DNA from: an uncultured Desulfobulbus sp.
Lineage (GTDB): Bacteria > Desulfobacterota > Desulfobulbia > Desulfobulbales > Desulfobulbaceae
Direction: 5' to 3'
Length of the DNA stretch: 6,305 bases
Assembly (NCBI GenBank): GCA_946539945.1
Contig: CAMNHX010000102.1
Coordinates: forward strand, 1-6,305
The translations under genes and the position numbers were made by a program. How positions within the stretch are numbered: the first letter of the stretch is position 1; the number at the start of each line of letters is the position of its first letter. Below are positions 6,183-6,305 of the stretch, one piece after another. The notes under the pieces were generated by a model that was given only the letters and a program-made list of their open reading frames with translations, searched no databases and was not told where the DNA came from.

Positions 6183-6305
6183 GGCAGGCCGTCTGGCTTA
6201 CTGGTGATCCTTGTTGATCAGCGCGTGCAGTTCGTCAATTTTTCGCCGCCAAGCGTTGATATCCTCCTTTCACGCCAGATTTAGCTTCTGATCCTGTTCT
6301 TTCTC
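6183..6305 (-). other. Region upstream of ubiB, possible 3' end of another minus-strand gene
   Basis: Two minus-strand frames enter from the right edge. One reads EKEQDQKLNLA and stops at TGA 6272-6270; the other stays open to TGA 6237-6235. Just past the first stop is a perfect AAAGGAGG (6270-6263) with no ordinary start codon leading to a useful frame. The nearest is a TTG at 6252 that opens only five codons. A further stretch in the ubiB frame, ending KIDELHALINKDHQ at TAA 6200-6198, has no ATG, GTG or TTG start. I cannot decide which frame is the true upstream gene, and no family is recognisable from these few residues. Confidence 0.3.

Overview
The window reads as an ordinary chromosomal stretch, most likely from a sulfate-reducing deltaproteobacterium of the Desulfovibrio group. 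That guess rests on base composition, the style of the proteins and the palindromic intergenic repeats with GTTGAAAAAC arms; it is an inference, since nothing here (such as rRNA) proves it. Every convincing gene lies on the minus strand, so the layout is read from right to left. I find no phage, insertion sequence, CRISPR array, tRNA, rRNA or defence cluster.

Right to left: 6305-6183 is the end of an upstream transcription unit with an ambiguous reading frame. 6182-4482 encodes a complete UbiB/AarF (ABC1) family atypical kinase with two C-terminal membrane helices, followed by a likely terminator. 4481-3802 is a 680-base gene-free region with at least three separate palindromic structures. 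3801-3601 encodes a 66-residue cold-shock protein followed by a textbook intrinsic terminator. 3466-1874 encodes a two-domain NAD+ synthetase whose glutaminase half appears to have lost its catalytic cysteine. A 217-base gap holds a weak terminator and a good sigma-70-like promoter. 1656-451 encodes a class I aminotransferase of the aspartate/prephenate type. Finally, 427-1 is the 5' part of a PIN-like nuclease-domain gene that runs off the left edge.

The genes do not form one obvious pathway. The aminotransferase and PIN-like gene are close enough (23 bases) to share a transcript. The cold-shock gene and nadE are separated by a terminator, and ubiB is separate again. The kinase points to quinone or membrane-lipid metabolism, NadE to the last step of NAD synthesis, and the aminotransferase to amino acid nitrogen metabolism.

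I see no clearly new multi-gene system. The observations most worth checking are the apparently glutaminase-dead NadE and the cluster of palindromes between the cold-shock gene and ubiB.
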